64,000 nucleotides of DNA from Plectrocnemia conspersa (GCA_009617715.1 VTFK01000474.1:124001-188000); one strand, 5' to 3'; shown: positions 47,471 through 59,850, counted from the stretch's first letter. The notes: generated from the sequence alone by a model not told the origin. Translations and numbers: made by a program.

Positions 47471-47957
47471 TGTGTGTTTTATAAATATTCAGATTAATTT
47501 ATATCAATTTTATTGCAACACATTTTCAATACAACATTATATATATAGTGAATTTATATTTTGGTAAAACTTGTTTGACAACATTGCCGTTTCTGCTACA
47601 GTCTGCGTAATATGTTTTAGCCACAGCAACTTTGATATTGCAGTATATGTTTCAATATTTAGAGTAATTTATAATTTAGCTTAATGTAAGGTTCATACAA
47701 AACTTATGTTAAAGTTCATATCATACATATGTATATGAAAAAATATTACAAAAATAAGAAGACAGAAAATACACAGTACAAGTTGCTGGCTTAAAATCAT
47801 ATTTTAATTTGCAAATAAAAAATATATGTATAAAAAAGAAATAGATATGTTTATATTTAAATGTAAGTTTGATCTTGTCGTAGTTCAGTATGTTTTCTTA
47901 TAATATTTTTTTGTATAAATATGCACGTTCTTTTTTTGTTATTAAAATAAATCTACT
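47471..47957. other. AT-rich spacer
   Basis: Nothing recognised. Confidence 0.4.
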
Positions 47958-47961
47958 TTAA

Positions 47962-48166
47962 CCCTTTGGACGCGTTAAGCAAAAGTAAATATAAAATTGT
48001 ATTTTTTTAAAATGCAAATAATTTTTTAATTTTTATTTATTTAAAATGATACTTTATGTTTATTCACAAAAAAATTTTTTTCTTAAAAATATTTTTTTTC
48101 TGATTTTTGCGTAAAGAGACAAAAAAATCAATTGGGCGAATATAGTCGATTTCCGCGTCCAAAGGG
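47962..48166. mobile_element. piggyBac-like MITE, 205 bp
   Basis: Perfect 13-bp inverted ends CCCTTTGGACGCG (47962-47974 and inverse 48154-48166), each bordered by the tetranucleotide TTAA (47958-47961 and 48167-48170), the fixed target site of piggyBac elements. The interior is AT-rich with A/T runs and no frame. Typical small non-autonomous derivative. Terminal identity suggests it is younger than the eroded piggyBac gene at 22640-23466, with which no internal similarity is visible. Confidence 0.9.
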
Positions 48167-48170
48167 TTAA

Positions 48171-49584
48171 AGTTTTTTAAAGATAGTATAGAATGTTGTG
48201 TGATATATTATTTTTATAGATTTATTTTAAATAAATTACAATTTAGAAAAAATAAATTATTGCTGTTTTACATATCGGTTAAGCGTATTTTATTACCGCT
48301 CTAATTAACTGTATATATAGTGAAATTTTATTTTATTTTATTATTACGCTTTTTCTGTTCAATATTTGTTTTAGAGCCGCAATGGCAGAAAGCCTTTTAG
48401 AGCTCAGTTTTACGATGTGCTTAATAAATATTATCGTCATTATTCGCGCCTGAGCGAATAGTCGCATCTCGATTTTTATCGCTTAACCCCTCGAAGGTCG
48501 CAACATTTAGTGAGACACTGGGTCGCAAGTCGCAGCGTATCTGAAAAAAATCAATATTTTTTTTATGAGCTAATACTCTATTAATTGTAATTATCGACCA
48601 ATCTATAAATAATTTGACACCCTAATTACCTTAATAGTGCTGGATTACTTGTGCATATTAAAAATATAATGCAGATATATAGAGTTCTACTTAATGGAAC
48701 AAAGTACTGAATATGTTAATGCGTCCGCAAGATGCTGTAAAATCTTATTGACTTCAGTCAAAAGCAATTGTTTACTTTTGGTATGATTAATTAAATAAAC
48801 TGTGTATTTAATTATAATTTATATATAATTTCCCACAAGCTAAATTATTAATAAAATAAATATATAAAATAAACATCTTTTGAGTGCACTCTTTCGTTTA
48901 TAAGATGGCAGATGTTTTTTTATCAATATTTAATCGAATGCCATAAAATCATTTGAAGCTCATAATAAATTCATTGGATCTCTTTGAAAGCAAATATTAA
49001 TGATACTTGGTCGGGGTTTCTTTGATATATGTATATATAAGGCAACCCTATATATACTTAAGTATATACGTATTATAATAAAATACTTAACTTTTATTGC
49101 CATAAAATAAGTGTATATATATATATAATTTTATATGTCGAAAACATATTATAAAGAATTTACCATTTTGAAAATAAATCATAAAATTAAGTGTGAAAAT
49201 GTCAGCCGTAGCTTCTCTTCAAATTAATGACATAACTTTGGAAAAACATATTTAAATCTTCTTATATAAAAGTATTAGAGTTAATATATAATATTATAGC
49301 AAAATAAATATGTTCGCTAACAGTTGATTTTAAGAACTTTAGCGTTTAATTAAGGCTTCTTATTTTTATGTGAGAATGATTTTTAAATACTTTTAATACA
49401 GGATAGGATTTAGAAGAGGATTAAAAATACCGTATATTTATTATTTTTTTTTACATAATTAATCTTAAGAAATTGTATTTTTTACCATACAGTAAGCATA
49501 ATCATATTTTTATGTAATTAAGGCTTAGATCGTGTCTTTAATGTTTATCTGCAATTAACTATTTAGATATTTTTCTGCTGTTTT
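48171..49584. other. AT-rich DNA with one piggyBac-like end
   Basis: At about 48484 TTAACCCCTCGAAGGTCGCA begins a G+C-richer patch (to 48545) in which GGTCGCAA occurs twice 25 bp apart. This has the form of another piggyBac-type end, but no inverse partner was found. The rest is AT-rich and featureless. Confidence 0.35.
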
Positions 49585-49735
49585 TTTCATGGATAAAGAT
49601 TCGATTGAATAATCGGTTTTTATTGGTTGAACGTGTTTCAGTTCATGCGGTACCCACTTATCCAGCTTTTTACATTTTTTATAGCAGCGAAAGGTGTAGA
49701 GAAACAGTCATGACGCTAGTCTCTAGGTCACACGC
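49585..49735 (-). mobile_element. Mariner transposase scrap
   Basis: Minus strand with one frameshift: SVMTVSLHLSLL (about 49690-49720), then KKLDKWVPHELKHVQ (49630-49675). The block 'T..RHL..iG.v.kld.WVPHEL' is a hallmark of the mariner DNA-binding-to-catalytic linker. Nothing of the catalytic domain follows. Distinct in sequence from the mariner at 2995-3545. Confidence 0.65.
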
Positions 49736-50100
49736 GAGAATATGAATGGTTATATGTATATTTCCTTGTACCGTGGCCTTCAGTTATTTTTTGTTTACAT
49801 GTTTTTGGATTATCCTCGAGGCTAATTGTAAATGTGCATATTGTTGACACATTTTTTTTCACAGCATAAAGGAATAGTTTATGTTTAGAAAATCATACAC
49901 TTTTCTCAAGGACCTTATATATATTTTTATTTGATAATGTTGCGTTGAATTCAAATCTAAATTCACATTAAAAAGTATTCTCAAATCTAAAAAATATAGT
50001 ATAGAAACGGTTAATATTGGAGAAAATCTTTCTCAATATCGTTTGATCTTAGATTAACCAAACTTCGGCAATTTAAATCGCGTTATTTGAAAAATTCTGA
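49736..50100. other. AT-rich DNA, nothing recognised
   Basis: Spacer between the mariner scrap and the next island. Confidence 0.4.
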
Positions 50101-50900
50101 GGTACTGAATGCGGGTTTGCTACGTATACATCTCTCTCTACATTTCCAGGATTTCAAATTTGCAGGATTTTAATTACATTTATTACATATTCATGCATGC
50201 ATTCACTGTTCTAGGATAACATTGCTTATATAAAACTATTACCTAATACCTCACATTCGACATCAGCCCCAAAGGTAACAAGCGAAGCTTTTAGCGAGAC
50301 TTGGCAATTAAAGTCAGCGTGTGCGGAAGATTCGGCACTATCGCGTAATTTGTAAACGAGGGATTGCCTTCTACCACCATACCCACCGCCACCACCGTTA
50401 CCCCTACCGCGTTTCCCGATTCGCAGAAATTTAGTGTCCCACCCCACCCACGCAAGGTACGCTCGGCCCTTCACTATCGTCCCGCGAGATTCCGCCCCGA
50501 AATTCACGAAAACCCACCCCACGGAAGCTTCGTGACCCACTTCACCGCTATCCCGTTTTCTTCCCCTTGCACAATCGATAATACTCTCGTGTTTTGCCCC
50601 GACAGGGGGCGATACAAAACTTTTTCCTTTTTTCACAACGCGCGTCCCTTTCCGGCTTCGGCATTGGGTGTTGATTTTCCGCCGTCGGCTTTATTTCACA
50701 GCCGGAAAATTGCTTTTACTTGCGCTTTTATTCGCGTTGTACACGCTGTAGTAGTACGCAGTGAATCGCCTGCGAACCGGTTGATATACATCTTTTCATG
50801 TGTCATTCAGAGTTACGGCCTAACACTAAACTAAACGTGCCTTTACACGCGTATACGCACAGTAGAGTTTAATCTTCGGTTCGTGTCGTAAATTGGTTCT
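50101..50900. other. Strong CpG/G+C island 23 with long opposed frames
   Basis: The largest island. A 156-codon plus frame (50364-50834) and a 136-codon minus frame (50226-50636) overlap for 270 bp. The plus product is Pro/Thr/Ser/Phe-rich, the minus product Gly/Arg-rich over a CCACCACCG tract. Neither shows a domain, signal peptide or membrane segment I recognise. Two long opposed frames in G+C-richer DNA are expected by chance more often than in the AT-rich flanks. It could be a promoter-associated island or first exon. Confidence 0.4.
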
Positions 50901-51640
50901 GTAAAACTCTCAGGTAAATCAAAATGGAGAAGCAAAAAAAAAAAAAAAAATATTGATATGGTCAAGAGCGTATTGTTATATGAATCTTAAAAAAATATAA
51001 TTTTATTACATTATATTTTTTAATTATAGCAATGCAGATGCAGGTTTAATGCATTAAAATAAAATAATTAACTAGTAAAAAAATTTAATTTACCCGATTA
51101 AAAAAATATGTTTACTAAGATAAACACAGATTTGTATGTTAAAGATTATTGTTTTTTAATTTTACATTTAAATTTCTTTTCACTGTGTAAAATATTTATT
51201 TTTTAAATATACAAGCATTTTAACAATAACTTAAGTTAAAACAAAAACGGTAGCTTCTTCTTCAATGATTGGCTCTATTTTTTATTCTGTCGATGTGCCT
51301 AAATGTCACATATTTTATTGATCGCTAGTGAAAGCTTTTACGAATCGCTGACAAAAATAATAGAAAACCAATTGCGTTATTTTTATAAACACAATTATAA
51401 AACGTTCAAGCGCAATAGAAGGCAGACACAGATGTGGTTATTAGGGTCCAAAGAACAATGACATTTTATGAACGACACAAGGTATACATTTCAGAATATC
51501 GTCTTTGTTAAAAATCAAAACCATTAAATATAACGTTGTTATCTTTTCTTGACGTTGTATTGTATATATACATATTTATAGAGCAAAACTTAATTCACAA
51601 CACGGCAAAGATAAATTTACTTTAAACTTCACAAAGGTAC
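50901..51640. other. AT-rich DNA with a poly-A run
   Basis: An A run of about 17 at 50934-50950. Otherwise no structure; no retrotransposon precedes the run recognisably. Confidence 0.45.
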
Positions 51641-51880
51641 TCAGATTTGGCATATCTCGCAAAATTCTTTGTGCGCGCACGTGAGAAAGAAGTTGCTCCC
51701 GCTTGGTAGTCCTACAGAGTGGAAAATCGAACGTTTTCCGGTTCGTTACCGGGCCATTTTCTAAACGTAAAAGTGCCGTGAATAAATAAATGGCACCAAT
51801 CCTAAGAAAGGTCTCCAGTTTTCATATAGAACTACAACATTGAACAATGAAAGCTGCATGTCACTTAACGCTACTGAGTT
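51641..51880. other. Small G+C-richer island 24
   Basis: CpG at 51670-51780 with CGTTTTCCGGTTCGTTACCG near 51731. No frame or named motif. Confidence 0.35.
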
Positions 51881-52600
51881 ACTTTCAATTTAATTTAATT
51901 TAGAAACATATCCTTTTAATTTTCAGATAACTTTGTTTAAGTACATATAAAAGGTGAATTTTAAATAGCACATTTATCCTTCTGATTTTTGATCGTCGCG
52001 TGTGTCCGTTCAACTTGTTCTGAAAATCGTAAATAAAATTATTTTGAGAACCTTTTAATAAATTGTACTTATTACTGCCGTTTTAGTCAGACCTAAGTCG
52101 CAACAATGATGTGTGTTTTTAATGTGTGTTTAAATATCTGTTTTTATTAGGTTTCTTCATGGTATTGTAAATACACAGAAAACATGTTAAATTTATAAAG
52201 GATAAAATTAAAAGTAAACTGAATAAAGCAAAGTTTTTACTATTTTTTTTTTTAATTAAAATTAAATCGAGGAATCATTGTATTGTTCGTTTATTTTTCG
52301 AGTACCAAGCTAATTAAAAATAAAATTTAAATGCTCATAAGGTCCTGTGTGTTTAACATCTTTAGTACTTGGCTTATGCTAATTTATCAACAGATACCAA
52401 AAAATATAATTTATCAGAACCTTTGCTACAAAGTGACTTATTTCAAAAAAAATATGTAGCCCAATTATATTTTATTTTTGAGCTTTGGACCAGAAAACTA
52501 AACAAATATTCATAAATTAACCGAAAATACTTTTAATTTATGCTATCATTAAAACATACACATACGCGTAACAGTAAAACCCATTTGAATGCTTTCATAA
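51881..52600. other. AT-rich DNA, nothing recognised
   Basis: AT-rich spacer. Confidence 0.45.
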
Positions 52601-52960
52601 GCACGGGTATATTTTAATTTATGTTAGAGTACCGTGACTCGTCCCCTTGTTTTAATAATTTTAGTGCAGGAACGGTGCTAATGTATTTGTATGAAATGTG
52701 TGTACGAAGTTTGCAATCGAAATGGCAGCCTTCGCATATTTTCGTATGATTATTTGCGCAAAAGCTTCTGTGCGCATTGTTTTCGCACAGCACAAAGGAC
52801 ACTTGAGCTTTGAACCGAAACGCCGGAAGCGGTTCCCGTGGTAAAAGTTAAAGTTAGGCTTTAAAATGCACATTTATTCCGAGAAAGGTTGGTCTGCACA
52901 TTAATATGCAAATATAAACGAGATGCATTCGCGAATTCGAATCTCGGTATAGGAGAAAAT
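52601..52960. other. G+C-richer island 25
   Basis: Unique block. Two overlapping minus frames (62 and 70 codons, 52614-52873) in different frames, with several Cys/His residues but no zinc-finger spacing. Treated as chance frames. Confidence 0.35.
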
Positions 52961-53592
52961 TTAATAATATTTTTTAATGACATATGTGTGATAAAAATCG
53001 GTAAAAACTATATATGTTTGCTTCTATATGTGATATTTGAAAGGGTAAACACAATGTGTACATAATATATGTGACTCATAAAGCTTCTAAAGTCTTAAGT
53101 GGCTGCACACGTTCGAATTGTTATTTTTGGCGAGGGAATAAATGACGATCGCAACCGATCGTGGGGTATATTTTCAGAGAAGTATATTTTATTCAGGATT
53201 TTAGTGAATATGTTTAAATTTCCTCGTTAAAATTTTCAAAATCTGGTATCGAATCATGTTTCAAGATTTGTTATGGCTTCTTTATGCTCCTCTATTAATG
53301 ATATTATGTACTTGGTTACGTAAGTAACATTCTTCCCTCTTTGTCTTTCAGAAATCTCACACTTGCTTTTCAATTTAATTTTTCAAGTAAATTATATTCG
53401 TCGTGTTTTTTTTGCACATTTTCTATTTATTTGCATTTTATAATTAATTTTTTTTAATTTTTTTTTGTAAGACTATAGAATGAATATTTTTGTATTTTAT
53501 CTGATTCATGTTTTTGATTTCCTTGGACCGTTTATTATTTTCAATATTTCTTGTGTCATCTAATGTTGCTTTTTAGTCTCGAGGAATTTACT

Positions 53593-53600
53593 CTCTACTT
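53593..53600. repeat. Left 8-bp target site duplication CTCTACTT
   Basis: Identical to 55079-55086 on the other side of the hAT. The form nnnTAnnn is the reported preference of the Buster group of hAT elements. Confidence 0.92.
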
Positions 53601-55078
53601 CAGCGGTTCCTAACTTGTAGTACGCGTAACACCGGTGGTACGCGAAAAATAATCAGTAATGGCGGACATAAAAAGTAAAAAAAAAAACAGTCATAAAAAT
53701 ATCATTTAAACTATTGTATTTTTCTAAGATGTAATTTTTCAGAAAAGCTCGATGACTTTAATGTTAATGATAAAATTGAAAACATGGTTAAGAAATTAGA
53801 TTTTTGGAAACAGTGTATCGAAAACAATCAACCGGAAGTATTCGAAACTCTATATATTTTTTTGGTTGAAAATAAAGTTTTAAACATATATTTACAAAAA
53901 CATATAATAATTCATTTAAAAGGATTAAAATCGTTTTTCATGGAGTATTTTCCTAAGTTATGAAAACAAAGATAATAATTTATTTTTCAAAACCCTTCTA
54001 TGCAGAAAATTAAGAAAAAAGCTTCAAAAAAATCAATAAAAGATAAAAAAAAATTAATAGACTTATCAAGTAACTTTACTATACAAGTAAAATTCGAACA
54101 AAACAATCAAATTAATTTTTAGTTAAACATAGATAAAGAATATGAAGAACTTTTTGAAAAAGCTCTCAAATTCTTATTACCGTTCACTAGTATAGAATTA
54201 GTAGAAAGAGCTTTTTCTTCATATGTTTTCTTAAAAAATAAGTATCGAAACAAATTCAACACCGGTGTAGATTTAAGGGTATATTTCATATCTTTTGAAC
54301 CAAATTTCAAACAATTATGTTCTTCGAAACAAGCACAAGAATCTCATTAAATTTATTTTGCTTGTATTATTGTGCTTATATTTTTGTAAAATTTGTTTAA
54401 AAATTAAACTTATACCTTGATAACAATGTATTATAATCTTAAGAAATACTTTCATAACTATTATTTCCGATAATTAATAGAAAATTTCGGTAATAAAAAT
54501 ATTTTTAAATACAATTTCATTATTAATATTATATTTAAAACAAAAATTTCGCCTGCGGCGCTACTGTAAATTTGTAAAAATGAAAGTGTAAATTGTCTCG
54601 TTTTTATCAGAATTTTTTACATTTACCGTGTTTAATTAATTTTATATACAAATATTTTCTATTAATATCGGTAATTTTTAAAAAAAAATTGCCTGCGGCG
54701 CATTTCATTTTTTTTGTTACAAATAATTTAATATAATTCTATGTATTTGTTTTCAACAAAAATTAGTTGTAAAAAAAATACTTCCTTAAATGTCCAGGTT
54801 TTGAATTTCTGCAAGAAATGAGCTTCGGCACCTTTTATTTAAAAAAAAATTGTGATATGTAAAGTTCAAATGTCTCATTGTTATCAGAAAAAATAAAACC
54901 TTTGGTATTTTTTTTAAATCAAATAAATTGAGTTCTAGGAAATATAGTCACCCTATAAAATTTATAATGCAAATAGAATAACAAATTTCTCGAAATACAA
55001 TCATTTTTACGAAGTGGTACAATTAAGCGTGATGTACTACTAAATGGTACGCGAGCCAAAAAAGGTTGGGAAACGCTG
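53601..55078 (+). mobile_element. Buster-type hAT transposon, decayed, with both ends
   Basis: 1478 bp. Ends are imperfect inverted repeats: left CAGCGGTTCCTAACTTGTAG, right inverse CAGCGTTTCCCAACCTTTTT, then GTACGCG on both sides. Plus-strand transposase pieces resemble the ZBED5/SCAND3-like lineage. KLDDFNVNDKIENMVKKLDF through FFMEYFPKL and a stop (53742-53963) is the central region. IDKEYEELFEKALKFLLPFT, then ELVERAFSSYVFLKNKYRN and FKQLCSSKQAQESH with the natural stop (54132-54350) is the C-terminal dimerisation region. Sequence upstream, and between the two pieces, is lost or scrambled. The right 700 bp are non-coding and repeat 'GCCTGCGGCGC' twice (54550, 54690). Confidence 0.92.
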
Positions 55079-55086
55079 CTCTACTT
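55079..55086. repeat. Right 8-bp target site duplication CTCTACTT
   Basis: Exact copy of 53593-53600. After removal of one copy and the hAT, the flanking LINE linker frame reads across the junction. Confidence 0.92.
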
Positions 55087-55665
55087 GAATCATTGTCGTT
55101 CTCATATTTTGGCATTTCAAAATTTTTTTGCTGATTTTCCGTCTTCAAAAAAATATTTTTTTTTTTTTCCTTGCCAATTTTATTTAAATTTTCAATTGAA
55201 ATTTCGATTCAATTAATTTTTAAATTCCAGTAGTATTTTTTATAAGTCTAATTATATTTAAGTTAATGACTTTTGTATAGTTTTAAGACTCAATATTATA
55301 TTGGAAACAAGAAGATTGTGATCAGTAGCCGCATCTGCACCGAGAAACATTTCTGCTTTTAAATCCCTTATTAATTATTATAAAATCAATTTGGTTACGT
55401 ATGCCTTGCACTTTAGTGGTATAGTCCATGATTATAGCCTTCTCTTTTGATAATTCCAATAAAGTATTTAAGATTAGGAAAATTAAGTTAGCCGCTTTTC
55501 TTTTTCATTTTCGAAGTATATTTATTTTTGGATCACCTATAATCATATAATTGTCGTATTTTTCAGTGTATTTTAATACTTGTTTAATTTCTAAATACTC
55601 CTTGTCTTTATCATCTGTAAGAGCATTTACATTAATCAAATTTTCCATTTTTCATAACTCGTTAA

Positions 55666-56150
55666 AATATTGATATAAATTTTCTAACATATTTGTTAAG
55701 GTGTTATCTTATAATGATAGCTACACTATTTATAAGTTTGTTTTTTGGGTTAAGTGTTTAAATAATTAAATATTTTTAAAGTCTACTTCATGAGTATTTA
55801 AATATTTGTGTGACTTTTAAGGTAAAAAAAATAATAAAATGACTTTTAAATTACAATACCTATAGGGGCAATTAAATTTAAAAAAAGCTAATGATATAAA
55901 TTAATATTTACAACAATTAAATAAAAATACGCTTCAATCTATTGATATGTATTTTTATTTAATTATTGTGAATATTAACTAAAATCATTACCTTTTTTTT
56001 TAATTTCATTGCCTGTAACAAAAGTATTTTTGTTGTCTTTAATTTATAATTCACAAACTGTCATTTGTACTTACATTTAATACTATAATACATATAATAT
56101 GTTTGTGTCTTTTTATATGTATGTATGTATATTATACATCGTTTTACCGA
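55666..56150. other. AT-rich DNA, nothing recognised
   Basis: May hold the decayed 5' part of the adjacent minus-strand LINE. Confidence 0.35.
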
Positions 56151-56420
56151 AAATTCCCAAATGAGACATTTTCACTGTGTACTGACTTTCCGCAACACCC
56201 TGGTACCCAAAAGACACTTTTGAACTTGTCGACTGCTAATGGATTTAAACAGTAAATTTGTCTTGCCCGTATTTTGTCTCGTTGGAAACTTTCAGATGTC
56301 GGACCGCCTCTAAAGATCTCTGCTTCTCACTCTATTTGCCTTCAATTAAGTTCCGTTTGTCAATTAGACCGGCTAATAATTGCGCAGAAACCTATATTAA
56401 CAGCAATTAAAAACGATATT
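56151..56420. other. Small G+C-richer island 26
   Basis: Unique block with moderate CpG. No frame or named motif. Confidence 0.35.
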
Positions 56421-58599
56421 AAATAAAAGACGTCGTTAACACAAACAACCGAACTTTTACAAGTTTGTAATTCAGTGTTCTCTTATACAAATAATCAAAC
56501 ATGACATTGTTAATTATTTGTGTACTTTGGTTTAGTTATTCAATGGAAGTGTATTGTTGCTTATTTGAATTCACAGAAGTCTGATTTTGATTGTATAATA
56601 GTATACTGGTTCTGAGTGTTGAATTGCATTTATAATAATATAACAATGCTTTCAAGTTTAATACATAATATGCTTTATAGTGCGTGAAATAATAACGCAG
56701 ATAATTTGATTAGTGTATGTAGCATCCATAATGGCAATCTAAAATTATTGTTTTCCATTTTCCGCTAGATTTATGCTTCAAACAGCAATCCAAACCAATT
56801 TAATTCTGACGTAAAATATTTATATACAAAATATTTACTTTACAATAATATATATTATATATGTATGATGTATAGATACATCACACTAATTAAAGATGTA
56901 ACTAAAAAGAAAAAAGTATTTCTAGAAATCTAAATAAAATCGTGGATAGACTTTATTGCTGATATACATGAATAGTAAATTAGTTTGCTTACAGTAAATG
57001 TACAATATGTTAGTATAAAAAATATATTTTTATTGGGCAAAATAAAAAAAAATTTAACACAGTTGAATTATAATTATGCTATATGTAAAATACATATTTA
57101 CCGATGAAAATGTATCCAAATATGTAAATAACGCTAGTAAAAAATTAGCTTTACTGCTAACACTCATTTATTTTAACACATACAATAAATAAATTAAAAG
57201 ATAAATGGTAAAACAACGTAGTTTAGCAATGTAGGCTTGAAGTTAATAAACTAAATGTCTAGCTATTAATTTTAAATAGCTGTTAAATAATAATTTAAAT
57301 AATTCAGTTTAAAATATTTGGGAAAGTCTTATAAAAAATAAATAAAGTGATAAATTAAAAATCACAGTAACTATATTTACGTATTTAAAATAAATAAATA
57401 TGTATATATAAAGTGTAATTAAAAACTTAATTTATACTATACTGATTCATTTTAACTATTATATAAAGTTATTTTAAATGTTACATGATTTTTTTTTAAT
57501 GCAAAATTTTTCGGTGTACTAATTAATACATATAGATTTATTTAATATAAGTTTACTAAACTTAATATCGCAGATATGCATATAAATAAAATTGCTAATA
57601 AAGATATATCTTACTAAAGGACCTAACTCCTTTTAATATACATTTATCTTATTTTTATACTAAAAAAAAGATTAAAATCTCACTTTTATTCAAGTTTAAT
57701 AATTAACTTTTAAAAAAATTTGACTGTTGAAATAATTAAGGCTCACCTTTAATAAATATACAAATATATGTATTAAAGCAAGTATTCCTTTAATAATGTA
57801 AATTTAATTTATTGAAATAGATAAACGCTCAAGTTTACAATAACATTAAGTTAATCTGGGTGGTATTGTAGCTGAGTATTATGACTGGATACAAACTAAT
57901 TTTTAAATTGTTTTGCTAAATAGTATTTGGGGAAAGTTTGCATGTTTTATATCCTCTATGTAATGTTCATGATTTTTAATCATTGTCCATTTACAATATA
58001 ATTTCTGCTTATACTTACACATATATTTATATTATAAAAGCAAAATTAACGCTGGGTTGTGTGTGCGCAATATGCGGACAAAGTTTAATTTGTTTCATAA
58101 AATACATTTACAATTGTTAAACATAAATAGTAAAGTTTTATCATATGGGTATAGCGGTAACCATTGTGTAAATTGATACATTAATATTTAATAAACGTTT
58201 AACTCGCCATTGATATTTTATTTAAGTTTATTATATTTTGCTAAGAGCTTTAAGTGCCTTTATGTAAAGTAATAATTGTACAATAATTTTATGTACAATA
58301 AAAAAAAATTTTTTTTTTTTTGTGGTATTAAATTATTTATTTAAAATGTCTGGTTTTCATTTACCAACATATAAAAAATAGCAATGTTTGTAAAGCTTTT
58401 AGTAACAAGTTTTTTATTTCGGGATTGGTGTGATTGCGTTAAATTTATGTACACGTGTTTGCGATTTTTAATATTTTTTTTGGTTAGTTAAGCTCTGGTA
58501 TTTATTTATTTATATTAAAATAAGACCATGCGTTACAATGATCAAAAAACAATAATAGTTCATAGATCATATATAATATTTATATATAATTAAATATAT
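56421..58599. other. Long AT-rich tract, nothing recognised
   Basis: No island, open frame or repeat boundary. Homopolymers at 58300-58320 (A8 then T11). Confidence 0.5.
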
Positions 58600-59060
58600 T
58601 TGTAAAATCTTCTTTAAGAGCTTCCAAAAATTGACTGTTAGTTGTTTCTGCCAAGGAAAGATTTCAAAACTGATAAAATTGTCTTCGACCTAAATTTCCT
58701 TTGTGAAAAGCAAGTTTTGATATGAAGGCAGAAATAATTGCCTTTGTTCTGATCTAATTCAAATCATTTTATTGAAGCAATAAATTCGTTTCATTAAATT
58801 TACTATATAAATCTGTTAAATAAACTATATAGTTCCTTAATTTCAATAATTCTCTCTTAACGAATAATCTTTGTTTTTGAAAATTGAATCAAAGAGTTCA
58901 TTAAATTATTCTGATAGCCAAAAAACTTCTGCGTGCAACAGTAAACAATTCAAGTCTTTGTCATTTTAATCACAAAGCTTTCTAAACAATCTATCATTGA
59001 GAGCATTGCTTCAGAGCTTGTAAACTGCTGTAATTATTACATACCGTAGTAAACAATATA
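58600..59060 (-). mobile_element. Buster/ZBED5-like hAT transposase, central fragment
   Basis: Minus strand, several frames. ALNDRLFRKLCD-like sequence (58975-59030) precedes LLLHAEVFWLSE (about 58910-58950), which corresponds to the highly characteristic 'LLLHTEVRWLS(R/K)G' block. FNELFDSIFKNKDYSLRE follows, and then IRTKAIISAFISKLAFHKGN, LGRRQFYQF and NLSLAETTNSQFLEA (58605-58735). The last stretch overlaps in alignment with the first piece of the hAT at 53742 but differs in sequence, so two separate families are present. No termini found. Confidence 0.85.
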
Positions 59061-59330
59061 AGCTTTTAATAAGGTTTTTTGCAACCAAATTGCTGATGAA
59101 GAATTACAAATATATATATATAAAATTCGTATTTATATAAATAAATAATAGCCTAAATGTTTACAGTTATTCACTAGTATAAAAGAGACGGCAGTACAAA
59201 TCGAATGAATTAAAAGTTTTTTCTATATTTTAAAATCAATGTCTAAATGTATAGTTTACTTACAGTTTAAGTTCAAATACAAAAATTAATACCATACTAT
59301 TTTTAAGTACAATCTCAAAGTTATTTTTTG
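59061..59330. other. AT-rich spacer
   Basis: Nothing recognised; TA-rich at 59108-59125. Confidence 0.4.
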
Positions 59331-59850
59331 TAGAAGCGTCCTTATATTTTCAAAATCGCTCTTTTCTCGGGCGTTCCCAGTATATAATATTATTTTGGTT
59401 ATATCGATACACGGATGCTGTGAGAACTCGACCGATCCTTCCGCTCCAAAGATCTAACGCTGAGATTACTTTGTAAATTGTGGCGCACACAAAATGGCGG
59501 AATAATGCATCCATGCCACACATCCATAATATCGGATGCAATTTACATAGACGTCCAGGGACCGCAAAAGCCAGACTGGTCCTGTCGTAAATTATCCTAT
59601 GTTTGGGCATACACGAGCAAAACATAGAAGTAGGTATACCGAAGTAAACGTCACGTAGTCGCACCTGAAGCACGTCACAGGCGAACGTCTCGAGATATAT
59701 ATTGCCAGGGAAGTTTTATTGCGGTCGTTAAGGGGCATACACGAACGAACCCCCCTCGATGGTAAATACCTTAAAGCGGGGAGGATTTTCGCTGATTTCC
59801 TAATAAAGTATCGCGGATCGTGTCGGCGTTGTGTGGTTAATAAAAAAAGT
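59331..59850. other. Strong G+C-richer island 27
   Basis: About 500 bp of unique, CpG-bearing DNA. It contains AAAATGGCGG (59491-59500), the YY1/PHO core, and a minus frame of 107 codons (59350-59673) rich in Cys and Met without a domain I recognise. One of the best candidates in the window for a conserved regulatory element or small exon. Confidence 0.4.

Larger units (their letters stand above)
53160..55665 (-). mobile_element. RTE-like LINE (endonuclease plus linker), split by a hAT insertion
   Basis: On the minus strand from 55665 downward: INVNALTDDKDKEYLEI, NYMIIGDPKINI (the 'iiGDfNA' block, 55520-55560), RNQIDFIII (55375-55400) and LGADAATDHNLLVSNI (55295-55345). These are in order the blocks of an apurinic-type endonuclease; the last contains its catalytic Asp-His pair as TDH. 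The linker continues with NFEMPKYENDNDSS to 55087 and, across the inserted hAT, resumes below 53592. A weak RFLKDKEGRM block (about 53340) marks the approach to the RT domain, which is missing. The part within 53593-55078 does not belong to the LINE. Confidence 0.8.
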
